From Solirubrobacteraceae bacterium (GTDB lineage Bacteria; Actinomycetota; Thermoleophilia; Solirubrobacterales; Solirubrobacteraceae), in the NCBI GenBank assembly GCA_019683665.1, contig JADGIB010000125.1, positions 1 through 9,765 of the forward strand: a stretch of 9,765 nt of DNA, read 5' to 3'. Below are positions 1 to 6,650 of the stretch, piece by piece; position 1 is the stretch's first letter, and every line of letters starts with the position of its first letter. The position numbers were made by a program, and so were the translations under genes. The notes beneath the pieces are model-generated. The model saw only the letters and a list, made by a program, of their open reading frames with translations. It was not told where the DNA came from and did no database searches.

Positions 1-2
1 AC

Positions 3-1166
3 GACGCGCTCGCGCTCGCGCGGGCGCTCGCCGGGCTGCAGACCCGGCTCGTCGTGTGCTGCGCCCACCCGCCGGACCCGCCCGTGCTCGAGCCGATGGA
101 CCGGGCGACGAGCACCGAGGCCGAGGCGGCGCTGCGGCTGCGGGCGGCGCGGGCCGCGCTCGGCGGCGACCCGCGCGCCGCCTACGTGACGCGGTGCGCG
201 CTGTCGGCCGCGGCCGGGCTGCACGAGGAGGCGGTCGCCCAGGCGGCCGACCTGCTCGCCGTCGGCTCCTCGCACCGCGGCGCGCTCGGCCGCGTCCTGC
301 CGGGCAGCGTGACCCGCCAGGCGCTGCAGGCGGCCCCGTGCGCGGTCGCGGTCGCCCCGCGCGGGCTGGCCGACGCGCCGGCGGGGCCGCTGCGGCGGAT
401 CGGCGTCGGGTTCGACGGCGGCGACGAGGCGCGCGCGGCGCTGCGCGCGGCGGCGGCGATCGCCCGCGAGCACGGCGCGCGGCTGCGGCTCGTCGCGGTC
501 GCCGACCTCGCCGCCACCGGGTTCGGCTGGGCGGTCGGCGCCCCGTACGAGGCGCTGCGCGAGGCCGAGCACGCGAACCTGCGGCGGGCGATGGAGGACG
601 CGATCGCCGCCCTCGACGGGGTCGAGGCCGAGGCCGTCGTGCGCGAGGGCCGCGCCGACGCGGAGCTCGCCGCCGCCTCCGGGGACCTCGACCTCCTCGT
701 CGTCGGGTCGCGCAACTACGGGCCGCTGCGGCGGGCGCTGCTGGGCACGGTGTCGGGCCGGGTCGCCGACGACGCGGCCTGCCCGGTGCTCGTCGTGCCG
801 CGGGCGGGGGCCGGCGAGCCGGCCGCGGGCGGCGCGGCGCCGCTCAGGCCGGGTCCGGGCGGCGCAGGCCGAGCCACGGCAGCAGCGCGCCGGCGGCGAC
901 GCCCGACACGTCGCCGAGGTCGAGCGTCTCGGCCGCGGCCTCCCGGGCGCCCGGCCACCGCACCCGGCCGCGATCCGCGGCCGGGCGAACTGCGGATCGG
1001 CCGGGCTACGGCTCGCCGCCGTCGACCCAGCGGGCGATCTCGGTGTGGTCGGCGCCGGCCGGGAGGGCGCCGGCCGCCCGCTCCCACAGCTCGAGCGCCC
1101 GGGCGCCGAGCGCGGGCGCGGCGCCGAGCCGCTCGCCGAGGGCGCAGGCGATCCCCATGTCCTTGA
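3..1166 (+). CDS. Universal stress protein, two UspA domains, 5'-partial, stop codon missing at the expected place
   Basis: The frame is already open at base 3, reading DALALARALAG, so the gene begins outside the window. Two tandem UspA domains are visible. The end of domain 1 carries GSSHRG...PGS (from base 264), a nucleotide-loop motif with H in place of the usual second G. Domain 2 starts at IGVGFDGGDEA (Asp near base 414) and ends with GSRNYG...LLGT (from base 705) and VLVVPR (near base 803); here N replaces the second G. UspA proteins are cytoplasmic and often bind ATP; the loop changes leave binding uncertain. Support stops near base 840. Beyond it third positions lose their G/C bias, the translation becomes Arg/Pro-rich, and the frame runs antisense into the dehydrogenase gene to a TGA at 1166. 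No + frame has a stop between about 780 and 1000. The true 3' end is therefore uncertain and may have been lost by mutation or assembly error. Confidence 0.72.
   Translation, partial: DALALARALAGLQTRLVVCCAHPPDPPVLEPMDRATSTEAEAALRLRAARAALGGDPRAAYVTRCALSAAAGLHEEAVAQAADLLAVGSSHRGALGRVLPGSVTRQALQAAPCAVAVAPRGLADAPAGPLRRIGVGFDGGDEARAALRAAAAIAREHGARLRLVAVADLAATGFGWAVGAPYEALREAEHANLRRAMEDAIAALDGVEAEAVVREGRADAELAAASGDLDLLVVGSRNYGPLRRALLGTVSGRVADDAACPVLVVPRAGAGEPAAGGAAPLRPGPGGAGRATAAARRRRRPTRRRGRASRPRPPGRPATAPGRDPRPGELRIGRATARRRRPSGRSRCGRRRPGGRRPPAPTARAPGRRARARRRAARRGRRRSPCP
844..963 (-). CDS. Possible 39-aa mini-ORF or 3' gene remnant, unrecognised
   Basis: This leftward frame runs from GTG at 963 to TGA at 844. 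It reads MRWPGAREAAAETL, then a segment containing DLGDVSGVAAG, and ends LGLRRPDPA. All 39 sense codons end in G or C, and the few A/T bases fall at codon positions 1 and 2. That is the signature of the confident genes here, whereas the opposite-strand frame over the same bases lacks it. Upstream in the same frame (964-1005) the bias vanishes and an in-frame TAG ends the dehydrogenase. No Shine-Dalgarno sequence precedes the GTG. It could be a real small protein downstream of the dehydrogenase or the surviving 3' end of a deleted gene. I do not recognise the sequence and assign no function. Confidence 0.35.
   Translation of the reverse strand: MRWPGAREAAAETLDLGDVSGVAAGALLPWLGLRRPDPA
963..1005 (-). 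terminator. GC-rich hairpin directly behind the dehydrogenase stop codon
   Basis: Arms CGATCCGC (971-978) and GCGGATCG (992-999) are perfectly complementary around a 13-base loop. The stem extends outward through CCCGG (963-967) and CCGGG (1001-1005) with a small bulge. It begins immediately after the dehydrogenase TAG (1008-1006), the position expected of a 3' hairpin. No T-run follows on the minus strand, so it is not a classical intrinsic terminator; it may act as a U-less terminator or as a 3' stabilising structure. Confidence 0.4.
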
Positions 1167-1884
1167 CCATGAGCCGCAGGCCGAAGCCGGACGCGTACGT
1201 CTCGGTGAGGACGAAGTCGGGCAGCTTGTGCTCGGTCGACCAGCTCCGCCCGCTGGAGCCGTTGATCGCCTCGAGCATCCGCGCCGGGTCCAGGCCGAAG
1301 GCGCGGCCGATCCGCAGCGCCTCGCTGCTGGCGAGCAGGTGCGTGGCCGACAGGAGGTTGTTGATCGCCTTCAGCGCGTGCCCGGCGCCGACCTCGCCGG
1401 CGTGGACGATCCGCGACCCGAGCGCGTCGAGCAGCGGCCGCACCGCCTCGACGCGGTCGGCCGGCCCGCCGGCCATGATCGTCAGCGTCCCCGCCTCGGC
1501 GCCGCGGACCCCGCCCGAGACCGGGGCGTCGACGAGCGCGACGCCGCGCCGCGCCGCGAGCCGGGCGAGCTCCCGCGTCTCCAGCGGCTCCGACGAGCTC
1601 ATGTCGACGACGGTCGCGCCGGCCGGGAGCGCCTCGAGCGCGCCGTCGTCGACGAGGACGGCGCGGACGACCGCCGAGGTCGGGAGCATGAGGACGAGGA
1701 CGCCGGCGCCGGCCGCGGCCTGCGCCGCGTCGCCGGCCGCGACCGCCCCGTCGAGCGCGGCGAAGCGCGCCCGCGCCGCCGGCGCGGCGTCGAAGCCGCG
1801 GACGCGGTGGCCGGCCTCCAGCAGCCGCCGGGCCATCGGGAGCCCCATGTTCCCGAGGCCGACGAAGCCGATCTCCTCCCCCAT
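1006..1884 (-). CDS. 3-hydroxyisobutyrate dehydrogenase family, NAD(P)-dependent beta-hydroxyacid dehydrogenase
   Basis: The 292-residue product has the usual length for this family. The N-terminal Rossmann fold opens with GFVGLGNMG (GxGxxG at residues 9-14). The substrate loop is DAPVSGG (119-125), and GAGHALKAINNLL carries the expected catalytic Lys172 and the Asn at 176. The all-alpha C-terminal half contains KDMGIA (241-246). Members oxidise beta-hydroxyacids such as 3-hydroxyisobutyrate, tartronate semialdehyde precursors or 6-phosphogluconate-like compounds to semialdehydes or ketoacids, or run in reverse, in the cytoplasm; the exact substrate cannot be read. The ATG at 1884 places the glycine motif at the normal distance from the N-terminus. 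It has no Shine-Dalgarno sequence but a TATGCT box 8 bases upstream, suggesting a leaderless mRNA. The gene is divergent from the GntR regulator and shares its operator region, so it is probably part of the same regulon. Confidence 0.93.
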   Translation of the reverse strand: MGEEIGFVGLGNMGLPMARRLLEAGHRVRGFDAAPAARARFAALDGAVAAGDAAQAAAGAGVLVLMLPTSAVVRAVLVDDGALEALPAGATVVDMSSSEPLETRELARLAARRGVALVDAPVSGGVRGAEAGTLTIMAGGPADRVEAVRPLLDALGSRIVHAGEVGAGHALKAINNLLSATHLLASSEALRIGRAFGLDPARMLEAINGSSGRSWSTEHKLPDFVLTETYASGFGLRLMVKDMGIACALGERLGAAPALGARALELWERAAGALPAGADHTEIARWVDGGEP

Positions 1885-1892
1885 GGCCGGCG

Positions 1893-1898
1893 AGCATA
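1893..1898 (-). promoter_or_regulatory. Candidate -10 box of a leaderless promoter for the beta-hydroxyacid dehydrogenase
   Basis: On the minus strand TATGCT fits the actinobacterial TANNNT -10 pattern and ends 8 bases before the ATG. This would place the transcription start at or within a base or two of the start codon. No convincing -35 lies 16-18 bases upstream. The operator arms (1904-1930) cover that region, so a bound repressor would block polymerase. Confidence 0.4.
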
Positions 1899-1903
1899 CC
1901 CGG

Positions 1904-1930
1904 CGGATTGTCCCCCGGTATGACAATCCG
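1904..1930. promoter_or_regulatory. Operator candidate: 9-bp inverted repeat with 9-bp spacer between divergent genes
   Basis: CGGATTGTC (1904-1912) and GACAATCCG (1922-1930) are exact reverse complements separated by CCCCGGTAT. The site lies in the 61-base gap between the divergent dehydrogenase and GntR genes and overlaps the probable -35/spacer regions of both promoters. The ATTGTC/GACAAT core recurs at the promoter of the five-gene operon, and I did not notice it elsewhere in the window. A smaller repeat, CATACC (1895-1900) with GGTATG (1917-1922), is interleaved. Binding by the adjacent GntR protein is inferred. Confidence 0.75.
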
Positions 1931-1936
1931 TAGACT
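1908..1936 (+). promoter_or_regulatory. Candidate promoter of the GntR regulator gene
   Basis: TTGTCC (1908-1913) as -35 and TAGACT (1931-1936) as -10 are separated by 17 bases. The ATG at 1946 lies 9 bases after the -10, so the transcript would be leaderless or nearly so. The operator repeat spans the -35 and spacer, consistent with autorepression. Confidence 0.42.
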
Positions 1937-1945
1937 GCGGGGGCG

Positions 1946-2692
1946 ATGGGCGACCGCGGACAGCCCGGCGGGCAGGGACCGGATCTCTCGCTGCCCGTCC
2001 GGCGGGTGGCGGCGCCGCTGCGCGAGCAGGTCGTCGAGGTCCTGCGCGAGGCGATCCTCGACTTCCGCCTCAAGCCCGGCCAGCGCCTCATCGAGCGCGA
2101 GCTCATCGAGCAGACCGGCGTGTCGCGCACGACGATCCGCGAGGTCCTGCGCCAGCTCGCCGCCGAGGGGCTCGTCACGACGATCCCGCAGAAGGGCGCG
2201 ATCGTCGTGGTGCCGACCGCCCGCGAGGCGGCCGACCTCTACGAGGTCCGCGCCTGCCTGGAGGGGCTGGCGGGCCGCCGCTTCGTCGAGCGCGCCGACG
2301 GCGAGCAGGTCGCGCGGCTGCGGGCCGCGTTCGCCGAGATCGAGCGCCTCGCCCGCGCGCCCGAGCCCGACATCAAGGCGCTCCTGCAGGCCAAGGACGA
2401 CTTCTACGACGTCCTCTTCGAGGGCGCCGGCAACCGCGCGATCCGCTCGACGCTCGGCACCCTGCACGCGCGGGTGCGGATGATGCGCGCGACGTCGCTG
2501 ACCCAGGCCGAGCGGATGACGAGCATGACCGAGGAGATCCGCGCGATCGTCGAGGCGGCCGAGGCCCGCGACGCGGACGCGATGGAGCGCGCCTGCGAGC
2601 ACCACGTCGAGCAGGCGGCCCGCCACGGCCTGCAGGGCCTCGTCGGCGTCGACCCGACGGCGAGCGAGGTCCTCGCCGCCGTCGGCCGCTGA
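1946..2692 (+). CDS. GntR-family transcription regulator, FadR/FCD subfamily
   Basis: This 248-residue cytoplasmic DNA-binding protein has an N-terminal winged helix-turn-helix at about residues 20-90. It includes LREAILDFRLKPGQRL, ERELIEQTGVSRTTIREVLRQL (recognition helix around SRTTIREVL) and a wing ending KGAIVVV. An all-helical FCD effector domain follows at about 95-225. FCD regulators usually repress catabolic genes until a small carboxylate-type ligand binds. Two commonly conserved metal-ligand positions differ: the usual FH of helix 4 is Y154-D155, and the usual EH is E197-E198, while H219/H220 remain. The ATG at 1946 gives a short 20-residue lead-in to the wHTH. The gene is divergent from the hydroxyacid dehydrogenase and convergent with the five-gene operon, with 12 bases between the stop codons. 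The shared operator core suggests it controls both transcription units and itself. Confidence 0.94.
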   Translation: MGDRGQPGGQGPDLSLPVRRVAAPLREQVVEVLREAILDFRLKPGQRLIERELIEQTGVSRTTIREVLRQLAAEGLVTTIPQKGAIVVVPTAREAADLYEVRACLEGLAGRRFVERADGEQVARLRAAFAEIERLARAPEPDIKALLQAKDDFYDVLFEGAGNRAIRSTLGTLHARVRMMRATSLTQAERMTSMTEEIRAIVEAAEARDADAMERACEHHVEQAARHGLQGLVGVDPTASEVLAAVGR

Positions 2693-2704
2693 CGCGCCGC
2701 CCGC

Positions 2705-3946
2705 CTACCCGGCCGGGACGCCGAAGTGCGCGCTGCTGTACTCGCGCGCGATGAAGTCCTCGATGATCATGTTCACGTGCCCCCAGCACATCGCGGCGTC
2801 GCGGAAGCAGCGCTCGAGCCGCTCCCCGGTGCGCGCCGCGCTCGAGCCGGCCGTGCGCATGATCGACTCCTGCAGGACGTCCCAGGCGATCCGCAGCGCC
2901 TCCCGGGCCATCATGTTCAGCAGCATGTCGTCCTCCTTGCCGAACGGCGCCCCGCCGGCGGCGGCCCGGCGGCACGTCTCCATCCAGCGCTCGGCGGTGA
3001 AGCGGATCGTGCCCGCGGCGACGGCGAGGCGCCCGGCCGCCTGCGCGTACCAGCGCTGGTAGTCGGGGTGCTCGGCGCGGGGGACGATCGGCGGGCGGCC
3101 GGTCGTCCGGCGGGTCCGCATGAGGTGCTCGTACTCGTCGAGCGCCCCCTGGACCCCGCCGACCATGAGCGTCGCCAGCTCCAGGCAGAAGAACGCGATC
3201 GGCGGCGACAGGTACATCGGGTCGCCGTGCAGCTCGAAGCCCGGGGTCGGCCCGTCGGGGATGAACGCCGTCTGCAGGAAGTCCTCCTTGACGTGGCGGC
3301 GCGGGACGCGGACCCCGTCGAGGACGATCGTGTTCGAGCCGCTGGCGCGCAGCCCGAGCGTGCCGCCCCAGTCGTCGAGCACCTCGTAGGCGTCGCGCGG
3401 GGCGATGAACAGGACCGGCCGCCGCGGGCGCCCCGTCTGCGGGTCGGGCTCCATGACCTGGCCGATGTAGTGGGTCGAGTACGGCGCCCCGGAGCAGTAC
3501 GGGTGGCGGCTGTCGATCACCCACCAGTCCCCGTCGCGGCGGGCGGTGCCGCCGGGCGCGGCGGTCATCGGGCAGACGAAGTGGCCGTCGCCGAAGACCT
3601 CGGCCTGGACGTCGGCGTCGAACCAGCAGGCGACGTGGTAGGCGTGCCCGGCCGGCAGGCAGAAGCACCAGGCGGCCGACATGTCGGCGCGGGCCAGGCG
3701 CATGACGACGTCCAGGAACGACGGCAGGTCGAACCCGTAGCCGCCGAAGCGGCGCGGGACGAGCATCCGGTACAGGCCGGCGCGGACGAGCTCCTCGTGC
3801 AGCCCCGGCGAGATCGCCGTCCGCCGCTCGGCCTCCGGCGCCTCGGCGAGGATCCGCTCCGCGAGCCGCTCGGCCGCCGCGAGCGCCTCGGCCGGCGTCA
3901 GGTCGGCCGGCGGCGCCGCCGTGTCGTGCCCGGTCGTGGTCGGCAT
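2705..3946 (-). CDS. Acyl-CoA dehydrogenase-fold flavin-dependent monooxygenase (HsaA/HpaB-like group D)
   Basis: The 413-residue protein has the three-part acyl-CoA dehydrogenase fold. Residues 35-120 form the N-terminal helices, with LVPRRFGGYGFDLPSFL. The central beta domain has MTAAPGGTARRDGDWWVID, HPYCSGAPYSTHYIG and GLRASGSNTIVLDGVRVP (about 198-215). The helical C-terminus includes GGVQGALDEYE and FRDAAMCWGHVNM. The HPYCSG segment matches the RWPFASG-type flavin loop of two-component monooxygenases (HsaA, p-hydroxyphenylacetate hydroxylase C2) better than true acyl-CoA dehydrogenases. Such enzymes use reduced flavin from a partner reductase to hydroxylate aromatic or cyclic substrates; no reductase gene is in the window. 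An acyl-CoA dehydrogenase is the alternative. The ATG is fixed by a GGGAGG site 4 bases upstream. This is the last gene of the operon, 20 bases after the SDR. Confidence 0.85.
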   Translation of the reverse strand: MPTTTGHDTAAPPADLTPAEALAAAERLAERILAEAPEAERRTAISPGLHEELVRAGLYRMLVPRRFGGYGFDLPSFLDVVMRLARADMSAAWCFCLPAGHAYHVACWFDADVQAEVFGDGHFVCPMTAAPGGTARRDGDWWVIDSRHPYCSGAPYSTHYIGQVMEPDPQTGRPRRPVLFIAPRDAYEVLDDWGGTLGLRASGSNTIVLDGVRVPRRHVKEDFLQTAFIPDGPTPGFELHGDPMYLSPPIAFFCLELATLMVGGVQGALDEYEHLMRTRRTTGRPPIVPRAEHPDYQRWYAQAAGRLAVAAGTIRFTAERWMETCRRAAAGGAPFGKEDDMLLNMMAREALRIAWDVLQESIMRTAGSSAARTGERLERCFRDAAMCWGHVNMIIEDFIAREYSSAHFGVPAG

Positions 3947-3950
3947 GCTC

Positions 3951-3956
3951 CCTCCC
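3951..3956 (-). promoter_or_regulatory. Ribosome binding site of the monooxygenase gene
   Basis: GGGAGG on the minus strand sits 4 bases before the ATG at 3946. It selects this start over upstream in-frame codons of the longer open frame, which would run back into the SDR gene. Confidence 0.75.
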
Positions 3957-3966
3957 GCTCTCGCTC

Positions 3967-4707
3967 TCACTGGGCCGTGAACCCGCCGTCGGCCGCGACG
4001 ATCGCGCCGGTCATGATCCGCGAGCGCGGCGAGGCCAGGAACGCGATCACCTCGGCGACGTCCTCGGGCGCCGCGATCCGCCCGAGCGGATGGGACGCGG
4101 CGATCGCGGCCATCGTCGCCTCCGCGTCGGGCAGCGCCCGCACCGGGTCCATGAACGGGGTGTCGATCGCCCCGGGCGCGACCGCGTTCACGCGCACGGC
4201 CGGGGCGTGCTCGATCGCGAGCTGGCGGGTGAGCTGGACGATCGCGCCCTTCGTCGCGCAGTAGGCGGTCTGCGCGTCGAGGCCGACGAGGCCGGAGATC
4301 GAGGCGACGTTGACGATCCGCCCGTCGCCGGACTCGCGCAGGGCGGGCAGCGCCTCGCGGGCGTGGACGAACGCGCCGCGGACGTTCGCGGCCATGAGCC
4401 CGTCCCACTCCTCGTCGGTCGTCTCGGCCGTCGGCTTCAGCAGGAAGCGGGCGGCGTTGTTGACGAGGACGTTCACCGCGCCGAAGCGCTCGCGGGCCAG
4501 CGCGACGGCGGCGCGCGCCGTCGCGGCCTGCGCGACGTCGCCGACGAGCGTCGCGACGTCGTCGGCGGCCAGCGCCTCGACCGCCGGGTCGAGGTCCTCG
4601 GCGACGACCGCCGCGCCGCGCTCGCGCAGGAGCGCGACGACCGCGCGGCCGAGCCCGCCGGCGGCGCCGGTGACGATCGCGACCGTCCCCTCCAGCTCCG
4701 CGGTCAC
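3967..4707 (-). CDS. Short-chain dehydrogenase/reductase (SDR), classical type
   Basis: The 246-residue protein has all classical SDR landmarks: the cofactor motif TGAAGGLG (13-20), an acidic D38/D40 pair after beta-2 that favours NAD(H), NNAA (83-86), catalytic Ser136 (ASISG), Tyr149 and Lys153 (YCATK), the PG motif of VAPGAIDTPF, and the C-terminal TGAIVAADGG. It is a cytoplasmic oxidoreductase converting an alcohol to a ketone or the reverse; the substrate is unknown. The GTG start at 4707 overlaps the HyuB stop as GTGA and has GGAGG 8 bases upstream, so translation is coupled. In the known anaerobic ethylbenzene pathway an SDR makes acetophenone for a HyuA/HyuB-type carboxylase. The neighbour relationship here is similar, but the same role is only inferred. 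Confidence 0.93.
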   Translation of the reverse strand: MTAELEGTVAIVTGAAGGLGRAVVALLRERGAAVVAEDLDPAVEALAADDVATLVGDVAQAATARAAVALARERFGAVNVLVNNAARFLLKPTAETTDEEWDGLMAANVRGAFVHAREALPALRESGDGRIVNVASISGLVGLDAQTAYCATKGAIVQLTRQLAIEHAPAVRVNAVAPGAIDTPFMDPVRALPDAEATMAAIAASHPLGRIAAPEDVAEVIAFLASPRSRIMTGAIVAADGGFTAQ

Positions 4708-6650
4708 CCGCGCTGCCTCCGTCGCCGCTCGCGCAGCCGCCGGGTCGTCTCGAGGTCGACGGCCAGGCCCTCCGGGTCGCGGTCGGGGTCGCCGACGACG
4801 ACCACGCCGTAGTCGCGCGCGGCGCCCTCGATCGTCACGTAGCCGTCGCGGACGTCGACCTTCACCTTCTCGGGGTCGCGCTCGAGCGGGTCGCCCCAGC
4901 CGCCGGCCCCGTTCGTCAGGTAGCGCAGCACCGCGTTGGCCAGGGTGCGGCAGCCGCCGGGCGGGAACGGGAACACGTACTCGCCGTCGCGGCTGGGCGC
5001 CTTCGTCCGCGGGTCGACGATCCCGGCCAGCGGCGTCCCGGCCGCGTAGGAGCCCGGGCCGCGCCCGGGGTCGCGCGGCGAGCCGTCCTCGGCCGGCGGG
5101 AACGCCCACACCCCGCCGGTCGCGCCCTCGCCCCCGCCCTGCACGCCGAAGCCGGGGACGTGCTTGTAGCGCAGCTCGTTGAGCGAGTGCTGGGCGTCGG
5201 TGAGCCAGAGCGAGTCGCGCAGGACGGCGCATCCGCCGCGGTGGGTGCCCGGCCCGGCCGTGTCGGGCACCGGCTCGTGGCGCAGGACGAGCACCGGGCT
5301 GCTCTTCTCGACCGCCTCGATCTCGGGGGCGACGCCGTTGGCCTGGTAGGACATCGCCTGGGTGTCGGCGTCGCCGAAGCGGTTGGCCCCGAACGGGCCG
5401 ACCTCGCCGCCGCACTGCATCGGCGCCACCCACGGCGTCCCGTCGGGCAGCAGGCCGGAGGCGACGTGGAGGTTCGGGCTGCCGCGGTCGCCGGCGATCG
5501 CCGCCTCCCCGACCGCGCCCTCCAGCGCGCGCAGCAGCGCCGACAGCAGCACCTGGTTCTGCTCGAAGTACATGAACACGGCGCCGTCGGGCGGCAGCGC
5601 GCTGAGGATCGTGCCCTCGGGCAGGACGATGTCGACGTTGCGGAACAGCCCCGAGTTGAAGCGGCCGTGCGGGGCGAACAGGAACTTCAGCGCGATCCCG
5701 ACCGTCGTCTTGACGTCGAGCGCGGTCGCGTTGATCGACGAGCGCGCCTGGCGCGACGTGCCCGACAGGTCGACCTCGACGCGGTCGCCGCGCTTGACGA
5801 TCCGCACCCGCACCTCGTAGTCCTCGTCCTCGCCGGCGGCGTCGCAGTCGACCCGCTCGTAGCCGCTCCACTCGCCGTCGGGCAGCCGCGCCAGCGCCGC
5901 CGCCATCTGCTCGGCGGCGACGTCGCAGGCGTAGTCGATCGCGCCGTGGACGGCGGCCAGCCCGTAGCGCTCGATCGACTCGCCCAGCAGCCGCTCGCCG
6001 AGCTCCAGGCTCGAGCAGACCGTCTGCATGTCGGGCAGCAGGACCGCGCCCATGCGGACGTTGTCGAAGATCAGGCTCCACGTCTCGCGCACCGGCTCGC
6101 CGCCGGCGACGAGCAGCCGCGGCGAGATCACGAGGCCGCTCTCGTAGACGTTCGCCTTCGCGCTGCTGAAGCCGCCGGGGACCGTGCCGCCCATGTCGAG
6201 CTGGTGGGCGTTGAGGTTCACGAACGCGGCGATCTCGCCGTCGTGGAAGACCGGCCGCACGAACAGGAGGTCGTTGACGTGGTTGCCGGTCCGGTAGGGG
6301 TCGTTGGCGATGAGGACGTCGCCGGGCCGCAGGCGGTCGGCGCCCCACTCCTCGACCGTGTTGCGGACCGCGTCGATCGTCGTGCCGGCCATGAGCACGA
6401 TCCCGTTGGAGGCGGCCGGCACCTGGTAGCCGCGCGACGGCGGCCCGCTGATCGTCGCGGCGAGGTCGTAGAAGTCGCGCAGCACGGGCGAGAACGCGCC
6501 CCACAGCAGGCGCACGCTCATGTGCTCGACGAGGTAGTCGAAGCGGTTGCCCAGGACGGTCGCGGTGAAGCGGTCGCAGCCGTAGCGCTCGCGGAAGGCG
6601 GCGTCGTCGAGGTCGCGGATCGCGACGCGCGGGGCCTCGGCCAGGGTCAC
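4704..6650 (-). CDS. HyuB/oxoprolinase-B family subunit (ATP-dependent carboxylase or hydantoin/lactam hydrolase)
   Basis: The 648-residue product spans a full HyuB domain. Signature segments are DVLIANDPYRTGNHVNDLLFV (from 111; the family form is NDPYxGGTHLxD), NLNAHQLDMGGTVPGG (145-160; family AHHxDIGGxxPGS), FNSGLFRNVDIVLPEGTIL (331-349) and the C-terminal NGAGGWGDPLERDPE (580-594). HyuB-type subunits act with a HyuA-type ATPase on a phosphorylated (enol or amide) intermediate, carboxylating ketones in acetone/acetophenone carboxylases or opening rings in 5-oxoprolinases, hydantoinases and caprolactamase. The GTG at 6650 overlaps the HyuA stop as GTGA and has GGGAGG 7 bases upstream. The last ~10 residues are Arg-rich. 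Which reaction type applies is not decidable from this chain alone; the zinc-ribbon partner argues for a carboxylase. Confidence 0.92.
   Translation of the reverse strand: MTLAEAPRVAIRDLDDAAFRERYGCDRFTATVLGNRFDYLVEHMSVRLLWGAFSPVLRDFYDLAATISGPPSRGYQVPAASNGIVLMAGTTIDAVRNTVEEWGADRLRPGDVLIANDPYRTGNHVNDLLFVRPVFHDGEIAAFVNLNAHQLDMGGTVPGGFSSAKANVYESGLVISPRLLVAGGEPVRETWSLIFDNVRMGAVLLPDMQTVCSSLELGERLLGESIERYGLAAVHGAIDYACDVAAEQMAAALARLPDGEWSGYERVDCDAAGEDEDYEVRVRIVKRGDRVEVDLSGTSRQARSSINATALDVKTTVGIALKFLFAPHGRFNSGLFRNVDIVLPEGTILSALPPDGAVFMYFEQNQVLLSALLRALEGAVGEAAIAGDRGSPNLHVASGLLPDGTPWVAPMQCGGEVGPFGANRFGDADTQAMSYQANGVAPEIEAVEKSSPVLVLRHEPVPDTAGPGTHRGGCAVLRDSLWLTDAQHSLNELRYKHVPGFGVQGGGEGATGGVWAFPPAEDGSPRDPGRGPGSYAAGTPLAGIVDPRTKAPSRDGEYVFPFPPGGCRTLANAVLRYLTNGAGGWGDPLERDPEKVKVDVRDGYVTIEGAARDYGVVVVGDPDRDPEGLAVDLETTRRLRERRRRQRG

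Noticed and set aside
716..2626. 636-residue leftward open frame across the dehydrogenase and regulator genes
   Set aside because: Arg/Gly-rich translation without any family motif. It is a shadow frame of high-GC DNA; the dehydrogenase and GntR frames show real motifs.
2693..2704. Bidirectional terminator between the convergent regulator and monooxygenase genes
   Set aside because: Only 12 bases separate the stop codons, and I could not find a convincing stem with a T-run there.
2726..4264. 512-residue rightward frame opposite the monooxygenase and SDR
   Set aside because: No recognisable domain; Arg/Val/Ala-rich antisense shadow of two clearly identified genes.
4708..6504. Long in-frame upstream extension of the SDR over HyuB
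   Set aside because: The extension is low-complexity Arg/Ala/Gly text antiphase to the HyuB frame. The SDR fold begins at the GTG at 4707, which has a good ribosome binding site.
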